In this document: positions 41,017 through 49,813 of the stretch, one piece after another
How positions within the stretch are numbered: position 1 is the first letter of the stretch
How the letters are laid out: each line of letters starts with the position of its first letter
DNA from: SVFI01 sp045588655
GTDB lineage: Bacteria > Bacillota > Clostridia > Lachnospirales > Lachnospiraceae
Reading direction: 5' to 3'
Assembly: GCA_045588655.1 (NCBI GenBank)
Contig: JAZNEP010000060.1
Span: forward strand, 1 to 57,932
Length of the DNA: 57,932 bases
Notes under the pieces: model-generated
Told to the model about the DNA's origin: nothing
Database searches by the model: none
Seen by the model: the letters and a program-made list of their open reading frames with translations, nothing else
Program-made: the position numbers and the translations under genes

Positions 41017-41658
41017 ATGGAACATAAAGCCGGAATCTATGAAAAGTACATAAAGAGACTACTGGATGTAGTGCTTTCGCTTTTAGCAATTATTGTGATT
41101 AGTCCAGTGATGCTTATTACTGCTCTTCTGGTTCGAATCAAATTAGGTAGTCCGGTCATATTCTGTCAGCAGCGTCCGGGAAAGATTGATCCGAAGACGG
41201 GTAAAGAAAAAATATTTAAGATGTATAAATTTCGAAGTATGACGGATGCGAGAGATGAAAATGGACAGCTGATGCCGGATAATGTGAGATTAACGTCGTT
41301 TGGCAAGACACTTCGTTCTACTAGTTTAGATGAATTACCGGAACTTTTTAATATTTTAAAAGGTGATATGAGTATTGTGGGACCGAGACCGTTGCTTGTG
41401 AAGTATATTGATTTGTATAGTGAGCAGCAAAGACATCGACACGATGTACGTCCGGGCTTTACAGGGCTTGCGCAGGTAAGTGGAAGAAATTCTATTAGCT
41501 GGGAAGAGAAGTTTGAGTGGGATATACAATATGTAAATCAGGTTAGCTTATGGCTGGATATTAAGATTATTTGTAAAACTGTCGGGGTCGTATTTAACAG
41601 AAGCGGAATCAGTAGTGAAACGAGTGCTACAATGGAAGAATTTAAAGGAACTGTATAA
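41017..41658 (+). CDS. Undecaprenyl-phosphate phosphosugar transferase (PglC-like)
   Basis: A 213-residue small monotopic phosphoglycosyltransferase that starts the lipid-linked repeat by moving a sugar-1-phosphate onto undecaprenyl phosphate. It has a re-entrant N-terminal helix (KRLLDVVLSLLAIIVISPVM with the Pro break), KMYKFRSMTDARDENG with the catalytic Asp-Glu pair in LDELPELFNILKGDMSIVGPRP, and DVRPGFTGLAQVSGRN. The small size and neighbours (dehydratase, aminotransferase, acetyltransferase) fit PglC, acting on diacetylbacillosamine. Confidence 0.94.
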   Translation: MEHKAGIYEKYIKRLLDVVLSLLAIIVISPVMLITALLVRIKLGSPVIFCQQRPGKIDPKTGKEKIFKMYKFRSMTDARDENGQLMPDNVRLTSFGKTLRSTSLDELPELFNILKGDMSIVGPRPLLVKYIDLYSEQQRHRHDVRPGFTGLAQVSGRNSISWEEKFEWDIQYVNQVSLWLDIKIICKTVGVVFNRSGISSETSATMEEFKGTV

Positions 41659-42305
41659 TGAAAGAATTAAAGGATTTATATATTATCGGAGCCGGCGGTT
41701 TTGGAAGAGAAGTCGCATGGCTGGTTGAGAGAATCAATGAAAAAAATCCTACATGGAATTTAAAAGGCTTTATTGATGATAATGCATCTACACATGGAAC
41801 TATGCAGGGGGGATATCCAGTGCTGGGCGGATGTGATTATCTAAATGAAATTGATGACGAAGTATGGATTGTTTGTGCTGTTGGGTCAGCAAATATTAGG
41901 AAAAAAATAATTAAGAAAGTAGAAAATATATCAAAAGTCAGATTTGCGACTTTGGTAGATCCAAGTGTGATATGTTCACAGCGTGTTGAAATTGGAAACG
42001 GAACGATTATATGTGCAGGATGTATTTTGACAGTAGATATTACAATTGGAAAACATGTAATTGTTAATTTAGATTGTACAATAGGGCATGATGTAGTTAT
42101 AAAGAATTATGTGACAATTTATCCAAGTGTGAATGTATCGGGATGTGTTAACGTTGGAGAGTGTACAGAACTGGGAACCGGAATGCAGATTATACAAGGT
42201 AAAAATATTGCTAAAAATGTAATTGTAGGTGCAGGTTCAGTAGTTATAAAAGATATTATGGAAGAAGGAACTTATGTGGGGGTTCCTGTAGGAAAAGTCA
42301 AATGA
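41658..42305 (+). CDS. Left-handed beta-helix sugar N-acetyltransferase (PglD/NeuD-like)
   Basis: A 215-residue PglD-type enzyme: an N-terminal Rossmann-like domain (LYIIGAGGFGREVAWLVERI) and a C-terminal hexapeptide-repeat helix (about 95-215; VEIGNGTIICAGCILT, TIGKHVIVNLDCTIGHDVVI with the catalytic His, ELGTGMQIIQGKNIAKNVIV). It would acetylate the 4-amino group with acetyl-CoA. The start overlaps the previous stop (TAATG). Base composition begins to drop here. Confidence 0.93.
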   Translation: MKELKDLYIIGAGGFGREVAWLVERINEKNPTWNLKGFIDDNASTHGTMQGGYPVLGGCDYLNEIDDEVWIVCAVGSANIRKKIIKKVENISKVRFATLVDPSVICSQRVEIGNGTIICAGCILTVDITIGKHVIVNLDCTIGHDVVIKNYVTIYPSVNVSGCVNVGECTELGTGMQIIQGKNIAKNVIVGAGSVVIKDIMEEGTYVGVPVGKVK

Positions 42306-42310
42306 AAAAG

Positions 42311-42578
42311 ATGTTAATGGTGGCAACAGTGCCATCGGAAGCGAGTTCTGTTGTTAGATTACAGCTCATGTCCGAAAAAACTGCTAATTCTTGATATTTA
42401 TGAAAATACTGCCTACGATTTGTAACAGGAGTTTTTGTAAAAATTCCTGGTGATGGATTTAACAGTGCTTATCAAATCCGTGCGAATATACACTGAGCGG
42501 AGCAGGTTTTTGAAAAATACAAACTGGACATCGTATTCCATGAAGTAGCGCATAAGCTTGTGCTACTGATGGAGAAGA
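42311..42578 (+). pseudogene. Decayed fragment copying the SDR part of the PglF/CapD-like gene
   Basis: This non-coding stretch can be aligned by eye with 38706-38980 of the dehydratase gene: the segment with TATGAAAATAC (42400s), ATCCGTGCGAA..ACAC, TTTTTGAAAAATA and GACATCGT.TTCCATG keeps order and spacing, at roughly three matching bases out of four. It carries stop codons and frameshifts in every frame. It is a relict of a second dehydratase copy, probably left by recombination in the cluster. Confidence 0.8.
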
Positions 42579-42582
42579 TTAG

Positions 42583-43183
42583 ATTAAAGGAGTCATGTTT
42601 GATCTAGATGACGCGTTGTATGGAGAGAAAGAGTATATAAGATTTGGATTTAAAGCTGTTAGTGATTATTTTTGTGGTGGATATAAGAAAAGTTTTTGGG
42701 AATATTTCGAAGCTGAAAAACCTATTATTGAAGAATTGCTAAATGAACTGTGGCGTATAAATGTAAAAAGTGAAGCTTTAAGAATACATCGAAAGCATAA
42801 ACTAGACATTCGTCTGTATATAGGTGTTAAGATTGATATTATTACTGATGGAAGACTAGAGGAAAAAGATAAAATGGATGTGCTTATACTTGATGTGGGG
42901 GATATTATCCTAACAGCTGAGTTGGAAGGGGGAATTTAGAAAAACTTGCGATATTGCATTTAGAATTATTCAGAATCGATGAAGGATGGTAGATAGTGAA
43001 ATCATTTATGTTGGAGATATTATAATGAAGGATTTTGAGGCACCACATCGGTTAGGTATGAAGAGTATATGGTATAAAAATGAAGATGGACTATATTTTG
43101 AAAATGGAGATACATATCTAGAATATATCAACGATTTAGCAGAGGTGTTGAATTGTATAGATTGCAGAGGTGCGTTTGAATGA
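42583..43183 (+). pseudogene. Broken HAD-family hydrolase gene
   Basis: Three frame-shifted pieces add up to one HAD phosphatase. The first (from ATG 42595) has motif I as MFDLDDALYGEKEYIRFGF, where the expected second-motif Thr is Ala, and runs to LEGGI then a stop at 42937-42939. A middle piece reads FRKTCDIAFRIIQNR in a second frame. The third (42986-43183) has motif IV as IIYVGDIIMKDFEAPHRLG. Motif II/III parts are damaged (IITDGRLEEKDK). The original start and RBS context are gone. It lies next to the dehydratase relict, forming a scar between the two halves of the cluster. The last TGA overlaps the ATG of the next gene. Confidence 0.82.
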
Positions 43184-44325
43184 ATTCAGAAAAAAAAATA
43201 GCTTTATTTATTTCATGTTTTGAAGAGTGGTATGGTAAACGTTTGGAACCTATTATTCAGTACTATAAGAGTGTTAATTATGAAGTGGTGTGTGCTGTTT
43301 CAGATTATAATCATATTAAAAAGATATATTCAAAAAAAAACAACAGTAATTGTACATATGTACATGTTCCAGGATATAACAGTAATATTTCATTACAAAG
43401 AATTATATCTCATATGACGTTTGGAAAAAAGATAAAAGAGTTAATAGATTATTATAAGCCGCAATTTGTTTACTTGGTATTGCCTCCTAATAATACAGCA
43501 AGATATTGCTATAGTTATAAAAAACGTCATCCGGAAGTTGTATTTGTACTGGATATAATTGATTTATGGCCAGAGTCGATGCCAATAGGTTTGATAAAAA
43601 GAATACCACTTTTGAAAATATGGAGTGGGTGGCGAGACAGGGCTATAAACATAGCAGACCATATATTTACAGAGTGTGATTTATATCAAGAAAAATTAAA
43701 CTTAAAATCACAAAATGTGAGTACATTATATTTATTCAAAGACCAGTCTGATGAAGAAAAGAAACTAGTTGGAGAAATTATTAATTTATTTGAAAATGAC
43801 AAGTTAGATAATATTAAATTTGCGTATTTGGGATCTATGAATAATATCTTAGATATTGATGGAATTTGTAGAGTGGTAAAAACCTTTATAAATAATGGGT
43901 TTTCATGTGAAGTCCATGCTATAGGTGACGGAGAAAAGAAAGCTGAATTTGAAAACAGCCTCAAGGGTATTGGCTGTAAAACGTTTTTCTATGGATGTAT
44001 ATTCAATGAGGTAGATAAAATAAGATTATTAGCGCCATGTCATTACGCTTTTAATATGATGAAAGGAGAAGTAAGTGTAGGACTAACAATAAAAAGTATA
44101 GATTATTTATCTTATGGGCTTCCACTTATTAACAATATTGACGGCGATACATCATTGTTAGTTGAAAAATATGGGATTGGTATCAATATTAAGGACTTTA
44201 CAACTTTAACAGATGATATATTTACTATAAATCATTGTGCAGTATCAGATTTTTATTTAAATCATCTTACTAAAGAGATATATATTAAAAAAGTTAGAAA
44301 AGTTTTGGAGGATTGGAAAATATGA
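43180..44325 (+). CDS. Glycosyltransferase, GT4-like (GT-B fold)
   Basis: A 381-residue transferase with an N-terminal half (KKIALFISCFEEWYGKRLEP; FVYLVLPPNNTARYCYSYKK; LDIIDLWPESMPIGLI, as in WbuB-type enzymes) and a C-terminal nucleotide-sugar half (IKFAYLGSMNNILDIDGICR; CEVHAIGDGEKK; KSIDYLSYGLPLINNI). Sugar and linkage are unknown. AGAGGTG lies before the ATG, which overlaps the stop of the HAD relict. AT-rich with many ATA/AGA codons, unlike genes before 41.6 kb. Confidence 0.87.
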   Translation: MNSEKKIALFISCFEEWYGKRLEPIIQYYKSVNYEVVCAVSDYNHIKKIYSKKNNSNCTYVHVPGYNSNISLQRIISHMTFGKKIKELIDYYKPQFVYLVLPPNNTARYCYSYKKRHPEVVFVLDIIDLWPESMPIGLIKRIPLLKIWSGWRDRAINIADHIFTECDLYQEKLNLKSQNVSTLYLFKDQSDEEKKLVGEIINLFENDKLDNIKFAYLGSMNNILDIDGICRVVKTFINNGFSCEVHAIGDGEKKAEFENSLKGIGCKTFFYGCIFNEVDKIRLLAPCHYAFNMMKGEVSVGLTIKSIDYLSYGLPLINNIDGDTSLLVEKYGIGINIKDFTTLTDDIFTINHCAVSDFYLNHLTKEIYIKKVRKVLEDWKI

Positions 44326-45461
44326 AAAGTGATCGCCTTAAGGTGTTATTTGTTGTGAATTGGTATACGCCTAAGAGTCAAGGCACTTATAATGCAGGGG
44401 TTTTTCATTATGAACAAGCCAAGGCGCTATTGAAATACTGTGATGTTCGGTTGTATTGGCCTCTGGATACAGAAGTTAAAGGATTAGTGGCGGATATGGA
44501 GAATGGTTTATTTACGTATAGAAGCGAATGGAATAAACAGAAAAATAAATTGTCGTGGTTTACAAATGCAAGAAAATATTTTGATAATATAATTAAAGAC
44601 TATCAACCAGATATTATTCATGCTAATGTTGCATATCCAGCTGGATTACTATGTGTTATAGAAGGGAAAAAATATCGTATTCCTGTCATTCATACAGAGC
44701 ATGCACCCATAGAGCAAATGTATCTTAGTAATCCATTTAGGAAATTTATAAGAGGCTATGTATACAAGAATTCTATTAAGAAAATATGTGTTTCAAAAGA
44801 TAGTATGAATCGTCTTAGCGAGTATTATCCAAGAGAGCAATTTGAGGTTGTATATAATGCTGTAATAGATCCTGAAACTATAAAAACAGATGGGGTAAGA
44901 TATAGGAAGGATGATAACGTTAATTGTTGTATAGTAGCCGCTTTTTATGATGAGTTTATTAAAGGTTATCAGTATTTGATACCGGCTGTTGCAGAGTTGG
45001 TACAACAAGGAGAGAAAATACATCTTCATATTTGCGGAGGTGGTCTTTATGAAGAAAAATATAAAAAGATGGCTTCGGATCTAGGAATTTTGAATAATTG
45101 TACATTTTATGGACAATGTGATCGACAGAAAGTTTATTCAATTGTGCGAGATGTTGATTTTTGCATATCGTCTAGTATATTTGAGTGTTCTGGGGTGTCG
45201 GTGCAAGAGGAGCAGCTTTTAGGTAAGCCGATATTAGTGACTAAGTCTGGTGGAGCTAACAGCTTATGTACGGAGCAAACTTCGATAGTTGTCGATAGAG
45301 AGAGTAAGAATGCTTTGGTTAATGGCATTATGGAAATGTCAAAGAAATATAAGGATTTTGATGCAAATAAGATAAGGAATTATGCGTTTGAAAATTTTGA
45401 AATTGAACATATAACTAAAAAGTATTTTGGTATGTACCAAGAAATAGTAAAAAATGATTAG
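44322..45461 (+). CDS. Glycosyltransferase family 4
   Basis: A 379-residue GT-B enzyme. Seen: KVLFVVNWYTPKSQGTYNAGVF at the N-terminus, YQPDIIHANVAYPAGLL, the acceptor-side HTEHAPIE, and the donor-side CISSSIFECSGVSVQEEQLLGKP with the GT4 E-x7-E type motif. ATG 44322 has GGAGGA 9 bases upstream and overlaps the previous TGA (ATGA), so both transferases are probably made together. Confidence 0.92.
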   Translation: MKSDRLKVLFVVNWYTPKSQGTYNAGVFHYEQAKALLKYCDVRLYWPLDTEVKGLVADMENGLFTYRSEWNKQKNKLSWFTNARKYFDNIIKDYQPDIIHANVAYPAGLLCVIEGKKYRIPVIHTEHAPIEQMYLSNPFRKFIRGYVYKNSIKKICVSKDSMNRLSEYYPREQFEVVYNAVIDPETIKTDGVRYRKDDNVNCCIVAAFYDEFIKGYQYLIPAVAELVQQGEKIHLHICGGGLYEEKYKKMASDLGILNNCTFYGQCDRQKVYSIVRDVDFCISSSIFECSGVSVQEEQLLGKPILVTKSGGANSLCTEQTSIVVDRESKNALVNGIMEMSKKYKDFDANKIRNYAFENFEIEHITKKYFGMYQEIVKND

Positions 45462-45484
45462 GACAATCATAGGAGCGTGGAACA

Positions 45485-46474
45485 ATGTATGAGATTGCAT
45501 ATATTTTGTTAACCTACAATCAGATGGTGAAAAAAACAATACAGACAATTAACTCGATATTATTACAAAAAGATACAGATGCAATGATTATAATAGCTGA
45601 CGATGGCTCAAAATATAATTATAGGAAAGAAATTGAAGACTATTTACAGAACAGTGGATTTTCGGCGTACACATTTCTTGAGAATGAGACGAATATGGGA
45701 ACTGTTTCTAATATATATCGTTGTAAAGAGTACTGTTCATCTAAATATGTTAAATTAATATCTCCGGGAGACTTAATGTATGGGTTTAAAACAATGCGCC
45801 GATGGATTGATTATATGGATGAACAACAATTAGATGCTTCTGTGTCGAATGTTTTTTTTTATAACGATGAAGAGAAGTTTAAGGTATTAAAGATGAGACA
45901 GTGTCCTTGTGATATTAAGCCGTATATTACGCTAAATAAACGCAAAATAAAAGATCGTATGTTAATAAAGAATGATTTATGGCTTGGTGCGGCTACATTG
46001 ATACGGAAAGATGTTTTATTTGAATATTTGGGGATGATAGTGGGTAAGGTGAAATATGGAGAGGATAGCATATATAGAATCATGGCAGCCGATGAAAAAA
46101 GAATAAGTGTATTTAATCATGAGACAGTTTTATATGAGAGGGGACAAGGGGTTACATCTGAATCTTTATATGATGATAGTTGGCGAAATAAATTAATGCA
46201 GGATTGGAAGGTTACGACAAACCTTATTATAGATGAACACATAGAAGATGATCATTTAAGAAACAGAATAGTATTTGTTTCAAATTGGAAAAATAAAGCA
46301 ACCGTTCGAATTAGCAATGTAAAAAAAACGGAGGTTTTTCAAATTGCTAGGCAAGTGATTCCTTTATATTTTAAGATGCCAAGTATGTTGATTTGGCATC
46401 TACGATTAGTGATGTTTTCGAGATATAGAGAAAACATAGATATGGAGATAGTTGAATCTATAATGAAATGTTGA
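45485..46474 (+). CDS. Glycosyltransferase family 2
   Basis: A 329-residue GT-A enzyme. The N-terminus EIAYILLTYNQMVKKTIQTI and IIIADDGSKYNYRKEIEDY are the nucleotide-binding segment; YVKLISPGDLMYGF is the position of the metal-binding D-x-D (here SPGD, one Asp), and GEDSIYRIMAADEK the ED catalytic-base region. Donor sugar unknown. It follows after 23 bases with a GGAGCGTGG-type SD. Confidence 0.88.
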   Translation: MYEIAYILLTYNQMVKKTIQTINSILLQKDTDAMIIIADDGSKYNYRKEIEDYLQNSGFSAYTFLENETNMGTVSNIYRCKEYCSSKYVKLISPGDLMYGFKTMRRWIDYMDEQQLDASVSNVFFYNDEEKFKVLKMRQCPCDIKPYITLNKRKIKDRMLIKNDLWLGAATLIRKDVLFEYLGMIVGKVKYGEDSIYRIMAADEKRISVFNHETVLYERGQGVTSESLYDDSWRNKLMQDWKVTTNLIIDEHIEDDHLRNRIVFVSNWKNKATVRISNVKKTEVFQIARQVIPLYFKMPSMLIWHLRLVMFSRYRENIDMEIVESIMKC

Positions 46475-46492
46475 GTTAATGGTGATTATATT

Positions 46493-47584
46493 ATGAAAAC
46501 AACAAATAGAGATTCTAATATTGAGTTATTAAGAATAATAGGTGCATTAAGTGTTATCATTTTACATTTGAATGGTTATATTGGTGGAATACTGCAAAAA
46601 ATGACTTTGATGAGTTTTGATTCGTATATAGTAGTTATCCTTGAGGGATTTGCAGCTGTAGCAGTGAATGTTTTTCTCTTGATTTTTGGTTATTATCAAT
46701 CAACAAAAGATTGTATTCATGCAAAAGGAATTCTAGTGTTTATTGATGTTGTTTTTTATAATATCTTGTTTTATTTGTTGGATTTGTGCATTGGTAAATC
46801 TGAGTTTTCATTGGTATATTTGTTATCTAGATTATTACCGATAAACTACTATATTATTCTATATATTGGAGTATATGTACTTTCGCCTTATATAAACCTA
46901 TTGATTAAACACTTAAACACGCGCGAAACAGTAAGACTGTGTGGAATATTGGTTTTATTGATTAGTATTGAACCTTTCACGGTTGATTGTATTGAGTTGA
47001 TTACACATCAAAGGGCTGATGGATTAAGTTTTATTGGTATAAATGGGGATCAACATGGCTATACGTTATTGAACTTTCTGCTGATATATTTTATAGGTGC
47101 GACACTTAGGAAGTGCAAGGAAAAAATAGTAAATCGATCATGTTTATTTTGCTGGGGGGTATATTGTTTAGGTTCACTAATTATAAGCGTTTTTGAGTAT
47201 TTATCATTGGTAAGAAACGAAGAGGTGAATATTGTTTTAAACTATAATAACCCATTGATAATACTAAATTCGATTTTTTTGTTTTTGAGTTTTAGTCAGT
47301 TAGAGATTAAAAATAGTAAAATAGTAAATTTTGTTGCCAAAGGATCCTTGACGGTGTATTTAACGCATGCTTTTATACTAGAAATATTGTTGAGACATAT
47401 AAATATGAGTCGTCTTAATATGTACTCAGTAATTATTATTCCGATTGCGTTAATAGTATATGGAATTGGGTTGTTTCTGTATGTTTGTTTCAATCGTGTC
47501 ATAAACCAGGCAAAAAATATAAGTATTAAGTTATTAGATGCCTTAAATCAAAAATATGTTATACATAACCATACAAAATCATGA
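46493..47584 (+). CDS. Membrane acyltransferase family 3 (O-acetyltransferase, OafA-like)
   Basis: A 363-residue protein with about ten hydrophobic segments. The first carries RDSNIELLRIIGALSVIILH, the family signature with the catalytic His in SVIILHLNG, followed by AVAVNVFLLIFGYY and a late NSKIVNFVAKGSLTVYLTHAF. Such proteins acetylate or succinylate sugars from the cytoplasmic side of the membrane. No clear SD is seen before the ATG (GGTGATTATATT). Confidence 0.9.
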   Translation: MKTTNRDSNIELLRIIGALSVIILHLNGYIGGILQKMTLMSFDSYIVVILEGFAAVAVNVFLLIFGYYQSTKDCIHAKGILVFIDVVFYNILFYLLDLCIGKSEFSLVYLLSRLLPINYYIILYIGVYVLSPYINLLIKHLNTRETVRLCGILVLLISIEPFTVDCIELITHQRADGLSFIGINGDQHGYTLLNFLLIYFIGATLRKCKEKIVNRSCLFCWGVYCLGSLIISVFEYLSLVRNEEVNIVLNYNNPLIILNSIFLFLSFSQLEIKNSKIVNFVAKGSLTVYLTHAFILEILLRHINMSRLNMYSVIIIPIALIVYGIGLFLYVCFNRVINQAKNISIKLLDALNQKYVIHNHTKS

Positions 47585-47652
47585 AGGACATCGAAAGTAT
47601 AATATGTACTTGGATTATATGAGTTGTATAAATTTCGATAGGAGGATATGGT

Positions 47653-48690
47653 GTGGAAAAAGTAGATCTTAGTATTGTTATTCCAGTTTATAATTCGGAA
47701 AAATATATAAAAAAATGTATAGATAGTGTTTTAAATCAAACGTTTGACCATTTTGAGTTAATTCTTGTAGATGATGGTTCGAGCGATGCATCATCAGACA
47801 TTATAGATTCGTATCTTGATGTGGACTCGCGTATTAGAGTTATTCATCAAGATAATAAAGGCGCAATATCAGCTAGGAATGCAGGACTACAGAATGCAAG
47901 AGGTGAGTATATTACATTCATTGATAGTGATGATTGGATAGATTCGGACATGTATTTAAAAATGATGAATCATGTGTACCAGAATAATTCTGATATTGTA
48001 GCATGTGGATTTACAGAGGAATGGGGAGACAAAACGTTTATAAGAGGTAACAGTTTTCCGACAGGGGCCTATAAAGATGATGCATTGGTAGAACTCAAAA
48101 AAAAAGCGTTATGTGATGGGCGATTCTATACACCGGGAATAATACCTTCGTTATGGTCGAAGATTATAAAAAAATCATTACTTTTAGAAAGAAGTTCGGA
48201 ACCTCCTTTAGAAGTTAGAATGGGAGATGATGGGTGTATAACATATCTTGCGATTGCCAACGCGAAGTCTATAGTTGTTGATAATAGTATTTGTTCATAC
48301 CATTATCGTATTGTAGCTTCTTCAATGGCACATGCATATGACAAAGAATATTTTATGAGAGCAGAAAAGCTTTTTGGCTTTCTTGATGAAAATTTATCTT
48401 TATGCAAAGACATGAAGGATTCTCTAATATATTATAAAATTTTTATTTTTAAAATTGGAATTGAGCAGATTCTTTCGCCGAAGAATCATATTTCAATTGT
48501 AGAAAAAATAAACCTTACTCAGAGAAACATTAATAGTTATATTTATTTGCTTGAAAGCCAACCAATGGATTGGATTGAGGTTACCTTTATTCAAAAGCAA
48601 ATGATTAAGTCAATATTTCATAAAAACGCATTTATGTATGCACTATATTATTTTATAGATAAAATTATGTTGCGTATTATAAAAAATTAA
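47653..48690 (+). CDS. Glycosyltransferase family 2
   Basis: A 345-residue GT-A enzyme with a textbook N-terminal domain: LSIVIPVYNSEKYIKKCIDS, ELILVDDGSSDASSDIID, NKGAISARNAGLQNARGEYI and FIDSDDWIDSDMYLKM with the DxDD metal site. MGDDGCITYLAIANAKS contains the catalytic ED-like pair. It starts with GTG; GGAGGATA lies 5 bases upstream. The gap before it (47585-47652) contains only this SD. Confidence 0.94.
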   Translation: MEKVDLSIVIPVYNSEKYIKKCIDSVLNQTFDHFELILVDDGSSDASSDIIDSYLDVDSRIRVIHQDNKGAISARNAGLQNARGEYITFIDSDDWIDSDMYLKMMNHVYQNNSDIVACGFTEEWGDKTFIRGNSFPTGAYKDDALVELKKKALCDGRFYTPGIIPSLWSKIIKKSLLLERSSEPPLEVRMGDDGCITYLAIANAKSIVVDNSICSYHYRIVASSMAHAYDKEYFMRAEKLFGFLDENLSLCKDMKDSLIYYKIFIFKIGIEQILSPKNHISIVEKINLTQRNINSYIYLLESQPMDWIEVTFIQKQMIKSIFHKNAFMYALYYFIDKIMLRIIKN

Positions 48691-48706
48691 AATGGGAGAG
48701 AGTGTT

Positions 48707-49801
48707 ATGAAAATTCCTTTTGTTTCGTTTATACCGATGGAGAAAGAACTTGAGAATGATATTAGGTCGGCATTCGAACGTGTTTTTAAGCGTTCGTGGT
48801 ATATTGAAGGTGTTGAGGACGGATTGTTTGAAAAAGAGTTTGCTCGGTATTGTAATGTAAATTATTGTATTGGAGTAGGAAATGGGTTGGATGCACTCGT
48901 GCTTATTTTGAAGGGATTAAACATTGGTAGTGGTGATGAAGTGATTATTCCAGCAAATACTTATATTGCAAGCGCTCTTGCGGTTACTTATGCTGGTGCA
49001 ACGCCAGTACTTGTGGATCCTAATATTAATACTTTTAATATTGATTGTTCGTTGATTGAAAGGGCTATTACAGATAAGACAAGAGCAATTATGCCGGTTC
49101 ATCTTTATGGACAGCCTTGTGATATGGATGCTATTATTGAAATTTCACAAAGGTACAATTTAATGGTTATCGAGGATTGTGCGCAGGCTCATGGTGCTAC
49201 ATACAAAGGAAGAAAAGTAGGAACGTTTGGGGAAGCTGCCGGTTTTAGTTTTTATCCAGGAAAGAACCTTGGGGCGTTGGGTGATGCTGGAGCAGTTGTT
49301 ACAAATAACAAAAAACTAGCAGACAAGGTTAGGGCACTAAGTAATTATGGATCGGATTATAAGTATCATCATATTTATAAGGGGAATAATAGTAGATTAG
49401 ACGAAATGCAAGCTGCGTTTTTATCTGCAAAATTACCACATTTAGACAAAATGAATAATGAGCGTAGAAGAATTGCTCAGATGTATCATGAAGGTATAAA
49501 TAATCCTAAGATTATAAAACCATATGTTTTGAACGAGTGCGTACCTGTATGGCATATTTATGGTATAAAATGTAATGAACGAGATGAACTTGAAAAGTTC
49601 TTAAATATAAGAGGTATTAGTACGAATAAACATTATCCTATTCCCATACATATGCAGGAATGCTATAAGGAGTTAAATGTTATTAGCGAAGGATTTCCGG
49701 TTGCAGAGGAAATTAGTAAAACTGAATTGAGTTTACCGATGTATTATGGAATGACTGATGAAGAGATTATTTATGTTATTGACGCTATAAATATGTTTTG
49801 A
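48707..49801 (+). CDS. dTDP-3-amino-sugar aminotransferase (FdtB/QdtB-like)
   Basis: A 364-residue DegT-family PLP enzyme of the 3-keto-sugar transaminase subgroup: IPFVSFIPMEKELENDI start, GVGNGLDALVLILKGL, ANTYIASALAVTYAGATPVLVD, EDCAQAHGATYKGRKVGTFG and the PLP lysine in SFYPGKNLGALGDAG. SNYGSDYKYHHIYKGNNSRLDEMQAAFL is diagnostic of the FdtB/DesV type. It pairs with the 3,4-ketoisomerase encoded by the next gene, giving a dTDP-3-amino-3,6-dideoxyhexose. ATG 48707 has GGGAGAGA upstream; the earlier ATG 48692 does not. Confidence 0.93.
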   Translation: MKIPFVSFIPMEKELENDIRSAFERVFKRSWYIEGVEDGLFEKEFARYCNVNYCIGVGNGLDALVLILKGLNIGSGDEVIIPANTYIASALAVTYAGATPVLVDPNINTFNIDCSLIERAITDKTRAIMPVHLYGQPCDMDAIIEISQRYNLMVIEDCAQAHGATYKGRKVGTFGEAAGFSFYPGKNLGALGDAGAVVTNNKKLADKVRALSNYGSDYKYHHIYKGNNSRLDEMQAAFLSAKLPHLDKMNNERRRIAQMYHEGINNPKIIKPYVLNECVPVWHIYGIKCNERDELEKFLNIRGISTNKHYPIPIHMQECYKELNVISEGFPVAEEISKTELSLPMYYGMTDEEIIYVIDAINMF

Positions 49802-49813
49802 TGGAGAGTATGA

